Shown: in pieces, positions 1-8,313 of the stretch | Layout: every line of letters begins with the position of its first letter | How positions within the stretch are numbered: position 1 is the first letter of the stretch | Assembly: GCF_900109365.1 (NCBI RefSeq) | Contig: NZ_FNZR01000003.1 | Coordinates: 62,001-126,000 of the forward strand | Direction: 5' to 3' | DNA: 64,000 nucleotides | DNA from: Parapedobacter koreensis | Lineage (GTDB): Bacteria > Bacteroidota > Bacteroidia > Sphingobacteriales > Sphingobacteriaceae | Made by a program: the position numbers and the translations under genes | The notes under the pieces: model-generated | Seen by the model: the letters and a program-made list of their open reading frames with translations, nothing else | What the model was told of the DNA's origin: nothing | Databases searched by the model: none

Positions 1-1745
1 ACGAATCCCTCGCCATTAGTCGTGCCGGTCTGGATGACCTGCTGCTGGTAATCCAGCAGTTTCACTTCTACACCTTCCATGGGCTGGGCGGTGAGGATGC
101 TGGTGGCAATGACGGTCATGCTGTTGTCATTACCACGCTTGGCAATAAGCCCAATGTTGGAAGCCAACATATCGCGGCTGGCCCACCGTTCGGTGGTATA
201 GTATGACGGGTGGCATGGGTTATTGCGTTCGTTCCAGTCATAGTCATAAGGGTAGTAGCTGTTGTACCGCGACCAGAATTCGTCGTCTTCATCGATATTG
301 TCGGCATAGTAGTAACTGTATTGGTCCGCGTCGCCCCGGGTATCTTCCGTCGCCCCGGTATCACCACAGGGATATATGGAATAGCTATGGCGGAAGCCAA
401 CCAAGATGCGGTAGATAGCGCCGGGTTCGGCTTTCAGCAACTGGTCAATGTCCAGTGAAAAGCGGTTTTTGCGCCGTAGGTTGAGGCCTTTGTCGGTATC
501 CAGTGCGATGGTTTTCTGCACGACGGGCTTAGCTACACGACGAAGCTCGTATTTGCTATCATACGTATTCTGAAAATATTGAGGCACATTGTTTTCATAG
601 ATTTTTACGATGGTCACATCCACGGCGCGCAGGTTGACCGCCTCGAAGGGTATGGTAAGCTTGCCTGATCCGGGTAGGATGGTGCCCTTGCCGGGAATGT
701 TGACGGATGGCAGCCTGTTTTCGAAGGTCACATTGGCGGAATACGTAGCGGTGATTTTTTTGGTATCGATGTTTTCCACGCCTTCGTTTATAACTACGGC
801 GTAGTCTCCCTCCAGCCTGTCTGTAGCATATACCTTCACCTCGCTGCCGTCAATGGTGTAACGCGCGTCACCGATGCCACTGACGCCAATCAAGCCGTTG
901 AGCTGTTGGGCTACCAATAGTGGATCCGAAAACTGCACCAGCACGTATTGTTCCGGCTCATGTACTGCTCGGATATCGAGCACCTTAAATGCTCCGATTT
1001 CCGGCACTTCAACATCCCGGCTATCCTTCTTTTTGGAACCGATGGGAGCGCCGTCCCATTGCAGCGTAAGCTTAGCAGGCTGCTTACCGCGGGGGATGGA
1101 ATCAACGGTGAATGCCGAGACACGACCTGCACCATTATGCGCCCACTTAATGCCTATGGGTTTGCCACTATATGTGGCCGTCAGCATCTTTTCGATAGCT
1201 TCGGGCTGTTCGGTATCGGCAAAATAGATAGTTCCAGTAAACTTCATGCGATCCAGCGCACCGGTGGTCTGTGCTTTCAGTCCGTCCGTTTCAAGGCTAT
1301 ACGAAGGGTCGATGACTTTAAAATCAAAGACAAAGGTCTGCAACTCAGCACGGACTTCGGCTACCTTGCCAAGGCCGAAGCTTACGCGGTATTCCGCTCC
1401 CGGTTTGAGCGGGCCATCGGGCCTGAACTCCAGGGTACGGGCATCTATCCAGTAGAGCTTGCCTTTTACCGTGGGGCTGATGGCAATGAGCTGGCGGCTT
1501 TCTTCCTGGTTGGTCTGCTGGAATGTATTTACTTGGGCTGCAAGGCGCACGCGTATCGCACTTTCACGGGAAACCACGCCCGTGGTATATCCTTCGATAT
1601 ATTCAGCGAAGGCTGCATTGCCGGCATTCACGATGGCCGGTTGATGGTGCTTCCAAACAAAAAAGGTGATGGCTGCGATGACGAAAACCCCGGCTGCTGC
1701 AATGGTGGTAGTCCTGCGTGCCGGGATCCAATTGGCTTTGTCCAT
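1..1745 (-). CDS. Alpha-2-macroglobulin family protein, N-terminal part (runs off the window)
   Basis: I translated this from the reverse strand; it stays open for 581 codons to the window edge, so the C-terminus is missing. The start is an ATG at 1745 (MDKANW...), followed by one hydrophobic segment at about residues 14-29 that would anchor or export the protein. The rest is a string of beta-rich MG-like repeats with an Asp/Tyr/Asn-rich insert near residues 470-520, as in large Bacteroidota alpha-2-macroglobulin-like proteins. Family knowledge: these are periplasmic or surface protease traps, often paired with PbpC-type transglycosylases. Any thioester CXEQ motif would lie in the missing part, so protease trapping cannot be judged. 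The neighbour at 1783 reads in the same direction from upstream. Confidence 0.8.
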   Translation of the reverse strand, partial: MDKANWIPARRTTTIAAAGVFVIAAITFFVWKHHQPAIVNAGNAAFAEYIEGYTTGVVSRESAIRVRLAAQVNTFQQTNQEESRQLIAISPTVKGKLYWIDARTLEFRPDGPLKPGAEYRVSFGLGKVAEVRAELQTFVFDFKVIDPSYSLETDGLKAQTTGALDRMKFTGTIYFADTEQPEAIEKMLTATYSGKPIGIKWAHNGAGRVSAFTVDSIPRGKQPAKLTLQWDGAPIGSKKKDSRDVEVPEIGAFKVLDIRAVHEPEQYVLVQFSDPLLVAQQLNGLIGVSGIGDARYTIDGSEVKVYATDRLEGDYAVVINEGVENIDTKKITATYSANVTFENRLPSVNIPGKGTILPGSGKLTIPFEAVNLRAVDVTIVKIYENNVPQYFQNTYDSKYELRRVAKPVVQKTIALDTDKGLNLRRKNRFSLDIDQLLKAEPGAIYRILVGFRHSYSIYPCGDTGATEDTRGDADQYSYYYADNIDEDDEFWSRYNSYYPYDYDWNERNNPCHPSYYTTERWASRDMLASNIGLIAKRGNDNSMTVIATSILTAQPMEGVEVKLLDYQQQVIQTGTTNGEGF

Positions 1746-1782
1746 GTGCAATAGGATTTATAAAAGCGAATGTACGGATTTT

Positions 1783-2706
1783 TTACGCTTTAAGCTTGCT
1801 GGGCAAATAGCCGAAGTGTTTTTTGAATGCCTTGGTAAAGTTATAGGGTTCACCGTATCCCAGGGTATAGGCCACTTCATGTACGCTATACGCCGTGTCA
1901 AGCAACAATTTACGTGCGTATTCCATCCGGAGTTTCGTGAAATATTCGAATACCGTAGTGCCGAAAAGTTCCTTGAACCCTTTTTTCAGCTTGAAATCAT
2001 TGAGTCCTGTTTCCTGGCATATTTTCCGCATGTTTAACGGTTCAAGCATGTTTTTATCAATGAATGCCCTGGCTGCGTGTAGACGTGCCCTGTCGGGCGA
2101 TGACAGGTTTTGTACGCTAATGCTGTTGAATGTCTCTGCCTGCAATGCCTGGGCTAGGAAAAGTTCAGCGATTTTGGATTCGTAGAACAACTTTTTCATT
2201 TCACCCGTATACGCACAATGCTGGAGTTCATGGATCAATATTTTTTGCTGCGGCGTTATGGGCAGTGGGATCGGCGAAATATCGGCCTCTTCCATGCGGC
2301 TTACTTTTTCCCAGAATCGCTGAAGGCAATCGAGTTCATTGACCATCAACCGTTTGAAGTGGTGTTCGGTCATGCTTACGCCGAAGGTGTCTATACGTTC
2401 GCCTTTTACGGAATACATCCCTTCAAAATACGGCGAGAAGCTGAGGATATGATGGTTGTGCTGAAGTTCGTATACTTTCGGGCAATGTTTTTCCTTGGCT
2501 TGGCAGATGCCTACTATGGAAAAATACATGGTCAGTATCGGCTCTGTCTGGCAATCCGTTACCCAAGCGTGCTGGTATCGTTGGCTGCTGGCTGAGAACA
2601 CGCCCAATCCATCATGTGACAGGTGGATGGTGGCGGCGATATCGCCAGGGTTTTCGAGGCCGATATGTTGAACGTTTGCCAAGGGGGAGTGTTGGTAAAG
2701 ATCCAT
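1783..2706 (-). CDS. AraC-family transcriptional regulator
   Basis: The protein has 307 residues. The C-terminal third (about residues 205-305) is a standard AraC/XylS double helix-turn-helix with the typical ends LGYGEPYNFTKAFKKHFG and P-S-K. The N-terminal two thirds has no recognisable cupin signature but resembles the ligand-sensing part of Bacteroidota AraC regulators. It probably activates a nearby or distant operon in response to a small molecule; the target is not evident. The stop lies 38 bp upstream of the alpha-2-macroglobulin start on the same strand, so co-transcription is possible. Confidence 0.85.
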   Translation of the reverse strand: MDLYQHSPLANVQHIGLENPGDIAATIHLSHDGLGVFSASSQRYQHAWVTDCQTEPILTMYFSIVGICQAKEKHCPKVYELQHNHHILSFSPYFEGMYSVKGERIDTFGVSMTEHHFKRLMVNELDCLQRFWEKVSRMEEADISPIPLPITPQQKILIHELQHCAYTGEMKKLFYESKIAELFLAQALQAETFNSISVQNLSSPDRARLHAARAFIDKNMLEPLNMRKICQETGLNDFKLKKGFKELFGTTVFEYFTKLRMEYARKLLLDTAYSVHEVAYTLGYGEPYNFTKAFKKHFGYLPSKLKA

Positions 2707-2916
2707 GTTCCACGGAAATTAATGCCAGCATGTTTGTTGCCCAAAAATAATTCTTTGGGCTGACATTGCCTAATGAAAAATATTTATTTTTTAGGTAATC
2801 AGTATGTTATGTTTTTTGGCGGGTTTTTAATCCGTTTTGCATGGGGTGTTTTCATTTCCCGTTTTTCATTTTCGCATCTGTCGAAATTAGATACGCTAAT
2901 GGTCTACCATATCGGG

Positions 2917-3168
2917 ATGAAAAGTGTTTATATGCAGCCTTCATTGGATGGCAAATTATTGATTACGGTATATCGGACAAATGTGGCTGAGGAATGGCAG
3001 GCACAGTCCATATTGGAAACGCTGGCGTTGCGATTTCCCGGCGGCTGCCGGTTTAGTTTTGACCTTTGGGATTGCGATCGCGTGTTCAGGATGGAATCGG
3101 CGACAAATATCGATACGGAAGTAGTGTCGTTATTTCGCGACCAAGGGTTCGAATGTGAGGTGCTATAA
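2917..3168 (+). CDS. Small hypothetical protein, ferredoxin-like/HMA-like fold suspected
   Basis: This 83-residue reading starts at the ATG at 2917 (MKSVYMQ). The frame is open upstream to 2773, but that extension encodes an implausible Phe-rich segment, so I rejected it. The alternation of strands and helices, with the motif FSFDLWDCDRVFRME in the second half and a terminal GFECEVL, is reminiscent of small Bacteroidota proteins with a heavy-metal-associated-like beta-alpha-beta fold. There is no CxxC metal site. It stands alone between the AraC gene (divergent) and the MBL hydrolase (convergent). The function is unknown. Confidence 0.55.
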   Translation: MKSVYMQPSLDGKLLITVYRTNVAEEWQAQSILETLALRFPGGCRFSFDLWDCDRVFRMESATNIDTEVVSLFRDQGFECEVL

Positions 3169-3184
3169 CCGCTGTGTTGCCAGC

Positions 3185-4306
3185 TTAATCTACTCCTTCC
3201 CACCAGCGAGTAAATACCTGTGTGCTGTCTTTAAGGTATACCGGCTGGCCGATTAACGGTGTCAACAGCGGCATATGGTCTTTTTTGCTCGTTTCAGATA
3301 TACGAATCAAAGGGTCATCCCAGGCATGCATGGCCAACGAAAATTTGGAATTATGCACGGGCAATAGGCGCTTTGTACCCAAATCTTTCGCGGCAAGCAC
3401 TACTTGGTCAGGCAGCATGTGTATATATATCCAATAGGGGTTGTATTGCCCGTCTTCCAGGATAGCCAGGTCAAACGGCCCATATTGGTTGCCTATTGTT
3501 TCAAAGTGTTTGCCATAACCGCTATCACCGCCGATAAATATGCGTTGCGACGGCGTATTAAGTACGAAGGAAGCCCAAAGCGTACCGTTGCGCTTGAACC
3601 CACGGCCGGAGAAATGCCGTGCCGGGGTGGCCCGTAGCGTAAACCCGTCGGCCAATGGTGTCAGTTCGTGCCAATCAAGTTCTGTGATTTTCGCAGCCGG
3701 ATAGCCCCAATATTCAAGGTGGGCACCGACGCCCAAGGGGCAAATCACGTAGTCGACTTTCGGTTCAAGTTTTTTGACGGTATTGTAGTCGAGGTGATCC
3801 CAATGGTCGTGCGTGATGATGAGGTAGTCAATGCCGGGCATATCTTCGGCATGGTAGCTGGTGGTACCCGGAAAACTCTTCGTCGTGAACGACACGGGCG
3901 AGGCATTACCGTTGAATACGGGGTCGACCAAGAACCGTTTGCCATCGGTTTGCAGGAAATATGATGAGTGACCAAACCACACCAGCACATCCGCCTGTGG
4001 GTCGATTGCCTGAAGATCGGTCTGCGCATGAGGGATGCTGTCTGTGGGGATTTGCCTTGGCGTTTTATCAACTAAAAAGCTCCACATGACGGTAAGCATA
4101 TTGGCGCCTTCCGCTAAACTGGGTGTCTCTTCAAGATTTTGAAAACTCCCGTTTTTGAAGTTGGGTGAATTTTTCATGCGTTCCAAGCGATCGCCCGTAG
4201 GGGTCTTGCCGAATGGAGGCTGTCGGATAAATAAGGCAATAACGACGGCAAAAACCGTAAGGATAATGACCAGGGCTAGCAACATGCGCGTAATGATTTT
4301 TTTCAT
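3185..4306 (-). CDS. MBL-fold metal-dependent hydrolase (UlaG/NAPE-PLD-like)
   Basis: The protein has 373 residues counted from the ATG at 4306; an upstream ATG at 4336 only adds a poor tail before the membrane segment. Residues 6-28 form one transmembrane helix, so the catalytic domain is probably membrane-anchored. The metal-binding signature THDHWDH sits at residues 165-171, preceded by a strand with FGHSSYF (about 111-117) and followed by a later GGDSG motif, typical of the NAPE-PLD/UlaG branch rather than class B beta-lactamases. The substrate is unknown. A motif 47 bp upstream (4353-4366) is repeated upstream of the next gene on the same strand. Confidence 0.85.
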   Translation of the reverse strand: MKKIITRMLLALVIILTVFAVVIALFIRQPPFGKTPTGDRLERMKNSPNFKNGSFQNLEETPSLAEGANMLTVMWSFLVDKTPRQIPTDSIPHAQTDLQAIDPQADVLVWFGHSSYFLQTDGKRFLVDPVFNGNASPVSFTTKSFPGTTSYHAEDMPGIDYLIITHDHWDHLDYNTVKKLEPKVDYVICPLGVGAHLEYWGYPAAKITELDWHELTPLADGFTLRATPARHFSGRGFKRNGTLWASFVLNTPSQRIFIGGDSGYGKHFETIGNQYGPFDLAILEDGQYNPYWIYIHMLPDQVVLAAKDLGTKRLLPVHNSKFSLAMHAWDDPLIRISETSKKDHMPLLTPLIGQPVYLKDSTQVFTRWWEGVD

Positions 4307-4352
4307 GCTTCGTGTCAATAAGAGACAGCGCAGCAAAATAACCCTATAGCAT

Positions 4353-4366
4353 GCAATAATGCAATC
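4353..4366 (-). promoter_or_regulatory. Shared upstream motif, copy 1 (MBL hydrolase)
   Basis: On the minus strand this reads GATTGCATTATTGC. The identical 14-mer occurs at 5278-5291, and a close relative at 31471-31480. Its TTG could serve as a -33 element, with a TATTTTG-like box about 21 bp further on. It lies 47 bp upstream of the MBL hydrolase start. Confidence 0.45.
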
Positions 4367-4380
4367 GGCGGAGTGGATTT

Positions 4381-5217
4381 TTACAATGGCTTGATACGAT
4401 TCAGGAAGTTGTTCATTGCCGCATTAAAGTGTTCGGGATCTTCCAGGTTGGGCAGGTGCCCGCATTCCGGGATTTCTACGTATTGTACATCCGGTATATG
4501 GGACGCTAAAATCTCAGCCTGTTCTTTCGTGGATATTTTGTCTTCCGTACCCCGGATAACCAACGCGGGGATAGATATCCCGCTTAAACTGTCGGTAGTA
4601 TCCGTGCGGGATGCCAGGGCTAATAAGGTGGCACAGATGCTGGTCTCCGTATTGCGGCGTATGCAGCTTTTGATGAGATCTACAGCCTCCTGGTTTTCGG
4701 CAAGGCTCTTAGGTGAAAACACATTATTGACAAAGCCGATGGAAAATGCCCGTTTGCCATTCTTCAGTACGGACTGGATGCTGTCGAACCGTTTGAGCTT
4801 AGCAGCATTATCATCCGCCAGTGAGTTGGTGTCGCTCAATATCAGGCCGGAAAAGATCTCCGGCTGGATTTGGTAAGCACGCAGCGCAATATATCCGCCC
4901 ATGGATACGCCGCATAGCACGGTTTGGGTGATGCTCAGTTTCCGGAGGAACACCAATAAGTCTCTCGCAAAAACATCCACACTGAAGAAACCATGGCCCA
5001 TGGTGCTGTTGCCATGGCCACGCACGTCTACAGCAATGCCGACGGTGTTGGCGGGCAGTGCCTCCAGCTGGGGTATCCACATGTTCTTGTTGAAAGGGAA
5101 TCCATGAACGAATACGATGGTCTTGTGTGGTTGGGCTACGTCTCTCGATAAATAGCTGATGCTGATGTCTCCAATGCGGATTCGTTTTCTTTTGATTAGG
5201 CTTTTGTTATATTCCAT
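4381..5217 (-). CDS. Alpha/beta hydrolase
   Basis: The 278-residue protein carries the oxyanion motif HGFPFNKNMW (about 38-47), the nucleophile elbow GVSMGG (103-108, Ser105), a late Asp in a GTEDKIS loop and the catalytic His in CGHLPNLE near residue 255. It resembles the haloperoxidase/3-oxoadipate enol-lactonase branch of the alpha/beta hydrolase fold. The substrate cannot be assigned and there is no signal peptide. It is flanked on both sides by the same 14-bp motif, each copy sitting upstream of a minus-strand gene. Confidence 0.85.
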   Translation of the reverse strand: MEYNKSLIKRKRIRIGDISISYLSRDVAQPHKTIVFVHGFPFNKNMWIPQLEALPANTVGIAVDVRGHGNSTMGHGFFSVDVFARDLLVFLRKLSITQTVLCGVSMGGYIALRAYQIQPEIFSGLILSDTNSLADDNAAKLKRFDSIQSVLKNGKRAFSIGFVNNVFSPKSLAENQEAVDLIKSCIRRNTETSICATLLALASRTDTTDSLSGISIPALVIRGTEDKISTKEQAEILASHIPDVQYVEIPECGHLPNLEDPEHFNAAMNNFLNRIKPL

Positions 5218-5277
5218 ATATGCTGTAACAAACCGGTGCGTAGATAAGTTTTAATTTTTAAAAGTAATGAAATCAGC

Positions 5278-5291
5278 GCAATAATGCAATC
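5278..5291 (-). promoter_or_regulatory. Shared upstream motif, copy 2 (alpha/beta hydrolase)
   Basis: An exact repeat of the 14-mer at 4353-4366, located 61 bp upstream of the alpha/beta hydrolase start. Read on the minus strand, its TTG is followed 20 bp later by TACTTTTA, close to the Bacteroidota -7 consensus, so the motif may overlap the -33 region and act as an operator. Confidence 0.45.
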
Positions 5292-5348
5292 CGACAGGCT
5301 TATCTTGTGATTTTTCCAAAATTATTTCGGTTATATCGATCAGATTTC

Positions 5349-5356
5349 TATCTTTG
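5349..5356 (+). promoter_or_regulatory. -7 promoter element of the tRNA-Arg gene
   Basis: TATCTTTG matches the Bacteroidota TAnnTTTG element exactly and ends 17 bp before the tRNA 5' end. A TTTCG-like -33 element lies about 19 bp upstream (5325-5329). Confidence 0.7.
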
Positions 5357-5373
5357 CAGACCGATTCGGGAAT

Positions 5374-5447
5374 GCGCTTGTAGCTTAATTGGATAGAGCA
5401 CCTGACTACGGATCAGGAGGTTAGGGGTTCGACTCCCTTCAAGCGCA
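5374..5447 (+). tRNA. tRNA-Arg, anticodon ACG
   Basis: A 74-nt cloverleaf is visible: the acceptor arms GCGCTTG/CAAGCGC pair fully, the D-arm starts TAGCTTAATTGGATAGAG, the anticodon stem CCTGA/TCAGG encloses the loop CTACGGA (anticodon ACG, read as ICG after TadA editing), and the T-arm contains GGTTCGACT. The discriminator base is A and CCA is not encoded. Confidence 0.95.
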
Positions 5448-5513
5448 CATGTTTCACTTATATAGCCTAATCAATATGCCGGTTAGGCTATTATTTTTTA
5501 CAGATATACGTAT

Positions 5514-6089
5514 ATGCTAAACCTTGTTTTGTTTGGCCCCCCCGGGGCGGGGAAGGGTACCCAATCGGAGAAGCTTATTGATTACTATCAATTGGTGCAC
5601 ATTTCAACTGGCGACCTGTTCAGGGCACATATCAGCAGCCAAACGGAATTGGGACAGCGGGTAAGTAAGCTGATTGCCGACGGCGAGTTGGTTCCGGATT
5701 CCATTACCATTGCGATGCTGGAGGAAGAAATCGACAAGAATCCCGAAGCAAAAGGTTTTATTTTTGATGGCTTTCCACGTACCGTTGCCCAAGCTGAAGC
5801 GTTGGATCGTTTCCTGGAATCCAAAGAAACGGCAATTGCAGGCGTCATTGCACTTGATGTCACGGAGGAGGAATTGACCGCGCGTATCGCTAAGCGCAAA
5901 GCCATTAGCAACCGTGCCGATGACGATAGTGAAAAATTGAAAAAGCGTATCGTGGAATATTTCAGCAAGACCATCCATGTGCTGCCTTATTACGAGCAGC
6001 AGGGCAAGCTGACCAAGGTCAATGGCATCGGTGAGATCGAAGCCATTTTTGAGGAAATCAAAGGGATTGTTGACGGGTTGCCCGTTTAG
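5514..6089 (+). CDS. adk: Adenylate kinase
   Basis: The 191-residue protein interconverts ATP+AMP and 2 ADP in the cytoplasm. The P-loop GPPGAGKGT is at residues 8-16, the AMP-binding segment STGDLFR follows, then FDGFPRT, and the lid region is of the short type (no zinc-binding Cys). In the lid the usual S-G-R-x-D-D appears as S-N-R-A-D-D, a mild variation. It is followed after 29 bp by obg in the same direction, a pairing seen in many Bacteroidota. Confidence 0.97.
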   Translation: MLNLVLFGPPGAGKGTQSEKLIDYYQLVHISTGDLFRAHISSQTELGQRVSKLIADGELVPDSITIAMLEEEIDKNPEAKGFIFDGFPRTVAQAEALDRFLESKETAIAGVIALDVTEEELTARIAKRKAISNRADDDSEKLKKRIVEYFSKTIHVLPYYEQQGKLTKVNGIGEIEAIFEEIKGIVDGLPV

Positions 6090-6118
6090 AACGGCGTCTC
6101 CGCATGCTATAAAAAAAA

Positions 6119-7117
6119 GTGCCACAGGGTTCGAACTTCGTTGACTATGTAAAAATATGCTGCCGTTCCGGTCGGGGTGGGGCGGGATCTACCCATTTGC
6201 ACCGGGATAAGTTTACGGCTAAGGGTGGCCCCGATGGCGGTGACGGCGGCAGGGGCGGGCATATTATCCTCAAGGGGAATGCACAACTTTGGACGTTGCT
6301 TCACCTGAAATACCGCAAACACGTCATCGCTGAAGATGGTGAGCCCGGGGGCAGTGCATTGCGACATGGGGCAAATGGAAAGGACGAAGTGCTGGAAGTG
6401 CCGCTGGGCACAATAGCCCGCCATGCCGATACCGATGAGATCTTATTTGATATCACGGAAGATGGAGAGACAAAGGTCTTGACCGCTGGCGGGCGCGGTG
6501 GCTTGGGCAACTGGCATTTCAAAAGCGCGACGCAACAAACACCACGGTTTGCACAGCCGGGCGAATTGGGCAAAGAGGAGTGGATGATCCTTGAATTGAA
6601 AGTGTTGGCAGATGTTGGCTTGGTGGGATTCCCGAATGCAGGCAAATCTACGTTGCTCTCCGTGGTCTCTGCCGCAAAACCCGAGATAGCAGACTACCCC
6701 TTCACCACTTTGGTGCCCAATCTGGGCATTGTCTCCTACCGCGACAACAAGTCGTTCGTCATGGCCGATATACCGGGTATTATCGAAGGGGCATCCGAGG
6801 GAAAAGGGCTCGGCCATCGCTTTTTGCGGCATATTGAGCGCAATTCGGTATTGTTGTTTATGGTTCCTGCTGATACCCAACGATCGATAGCCGAAGAGTA
6901 CCGGATACTGCTGGATGAACTGATAGCCTTCAATCCCGAATTAAAGGATAAACCCCGCATATTGGCAGTAACCAAATCCGATCTCTTGGACGATGAGCTC
7001 CAGCAGGAAATGCGGCAGGAAATTCCAAAAGGGATTCCTTTTGTATTTATTTCAGCTGTATCCGGCAAAAATATCCAACAACTTAAGGACATGATTTGGC
7101 AGGCGATTAACGGCTAG
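6119..7117 (+). CDS. obg: GTPase Obg/CgtA, GTG start
   Basis: The ribosome-associated GTPase has 332 residues. The N-terminal Obg domain is Gly-rich (about 1-160), followed by the G domain with G1 GFPNAGKS at 170-177, G3 DIPG and G4 TKSD. The start is GTG at 6119 because the family begins M-x-Q-G-S-N-F-V-D-Y and no in-frame ATG gives that N-terminus. The C-terminus ends directly after the G domain, without the acidic or OCT extension found in some bacteria. Its last 11 bp overlap the convergent mscS-type gene. Confidence 0.96.
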   Translation: MPQGSNFVDYVKICCRSGRGGAGSTHLHRDKFTAKGGPDGGDGGRGGHIILKGNAQLWTLLHLKYRKHVIAEDGEPGGSALRHGANGKDEVLEVPLGTIARHADTDEILFDITEDGETKVLTAGGRGGLGNWHFKSATQQTPRFAQPGELGKEEWMILELKVLADVGLVGFPNAGKSTLLSVVSAAKPEIADYPFTTLVPNLGIVSYRDNKSFVMADIPGIIEGASEGKGLGHRFLRHIERNSVLLFMVPADTQRSIAEEYRILLDELIAFNPELKDKPRILAVTKSDLLDDELQQEMRQEIPKGIPFVFISAVSGKNIQQLKDMIWQAING

Positions 7118-8183
7118 TGTCGTCATCGCCTGATTCATTTGAAACTGCCGGATTCCGTACGATCAGGCTTTGTGTCGGATAGGCAAATTGGATACGTGCA
7201 TTCCTGAACGCTTCGTAAATATGCAAGTTCATCGCTTGGTTGATATCCATATACTTGTTGAAATCATCACTTAATACAAAATAGACAACCTCAAAAATCA
7301 AGCTGAAATCACCGTAAGACAGAAAATGCGCCCGATCAAAGAGGGTGTCCGGTTGGCTGGTAATTGCGTCGCGTATGATCTGCGGAATTTTTACCAGCTT
7401 GTCTTTTGGCGTGTCATAGGTGACACCGATGGTAAACACGATGCGCCGCCTTTGCAATCGTTTAAAATTATGCAGGCGTGAGTTGGTGAGATCCGTGTTG
7501 GAAAAGACCAACTGTTCGCCGGTGAGCGCCCGGATTCGGGTGGTTTTGATGCCAATGGATTCCACCGTTCCGCTTTTATCTTCCACCACGACAAAATCGC
7601 CCACTTCAAACGGACGGTCAAAAAAGAGCACAAAGTAGTTGAATAAATCGGCAATGATATTCTGCGTAGCTAGTGCGATGGCAATACCGCCTATGCCGAG
7701 GCCGGTAAGCAACGTAGCCACGTTGTAACCAAGGTTGCTGATAAAGAAAAGTATAGCGATTATCCAAATCAAGCTCGAGAGGATAAGCGCAATGCCTTTT
7801 ACCTGTTGAAAACTTGCATCTCCGCGACCCCGCCGCTGGAGGTGATCCCTTAAAAAATAGCGGATTGCAAAGATGACGAGCCGGGTGATTAAGAATGTCC
7901 ATACCAACATGCTCGCAATGTCCAATGCGCGGTCAAGCCATAAAGGAAGGACAAGGCTTTTGAGGGCAAAATAGAAAACACTGAAATACAAAAGCGGCAA
8001 CAAAGCGTTGCTGACGCCTTGCAGCAGAAAGTCATCAAACGAGGATGCCGTCCTGTTTACGACCCGCTTGAGCCAAGTCAGTATGGCGCGTTTGAAGAGC
8101 CGGATGAGCAATATGCCCAAGAGGATGGTGGCAATAACGATAAGGTAGGACTGCAGGGTGTTTCCGAAAAAGATGGTTTCCAT
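7107..8183 (-). CDS. Mechanosensitive ion channel (MscS family)
   Basis: The 358-residue protein has several membrane helices in the first 170 residues. The pore-lining TM3 with Gly/Ala-rich [19 protein letters not shown] is at about 165-185, followed by the MscS beta domain ([13 protein letters not shown]) and a mixed alpha/beta C-terminal domain. It would open under membrane tension to release osmolytes in the inner membrane. The tail is charged and short. The gene is convergent with obg and overlaps it by 11 bp, leaving no room for a separate terminator. Confidence 0.9.
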   Translation of the reverse strand: METIFFGNTLQSYLIVIATILLGILLIRLFKRAILTWLKRVVNRTASSFDDFLLQGVSNALLPLLYFSVFYFALKSLVLPLWLDRALDIASMLVWTFLITRLVIFAIRYFLRDHLQRRGRGDASFQQVKGIALILSSLIWIIAILFFISNLGYNVATLLTGLGIGGIAIALATQNIIADLFNYFVLFFDRPFEVGDFVVVEDKSGTVESIGIKTTRIRALTGEQLVFSNTDLTNSRLHNFKRLQRRRIVFTIGVTYDTPKDKLVKIPQIIRDAITSQPDTLFDRAHFLSYGDFSLIFEVVYFVLSDDFNKYMDINQAMNLHIYEAFRNARIQFAYPTQSLIVRNPAVSNESGDDDTSR

Positions 8184-8245
8184 AGCCAGCTAACAATCTG
8201 CTGCCGGGAATTGTTGGATTAAATGTTGATTTGGAACATGCTGCC

Positions 8246-8283
8246 AAATGGAAAAGCCCTTTATTCGAAGGGCTTTTCCATTT
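8246..8283. terminator. Bidirectional hairpin terminator
   Basis: A 14-bp perfect stem (8246-8259 with 8270-8283) with a 10-nt loop; the GC-rich core is followed by a T tract in both directions. It lies downstream of the S10 peptidase gene and upstream of the mscS-type gene, both on the minus strand, and so separates their transcripts. Confidence 0.75.
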
Positions 8284-8313
8284 TGGACGATAAAAGTACC
8301 GTTGGTTGGACAT

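Noticed and set aside
948-1754. A 268-codon open frame on the plus strand
   Set aside because: It is antisense to the alpha-2-macroglobulin gene, whose reverse-strand translation is continuous and recognisable.
2218-2595. Plus-strand frame of 125 codons
   Set aside because: Shadow of the AraC-family gene on the other strand; no family features.
2773-2916. N-terminal extension of the small protein at 2917
   Set aside because: Aromatic-rich, low-complexity extension from AT-rich DNA; the ATG at 2917 gives a plausible protein start.
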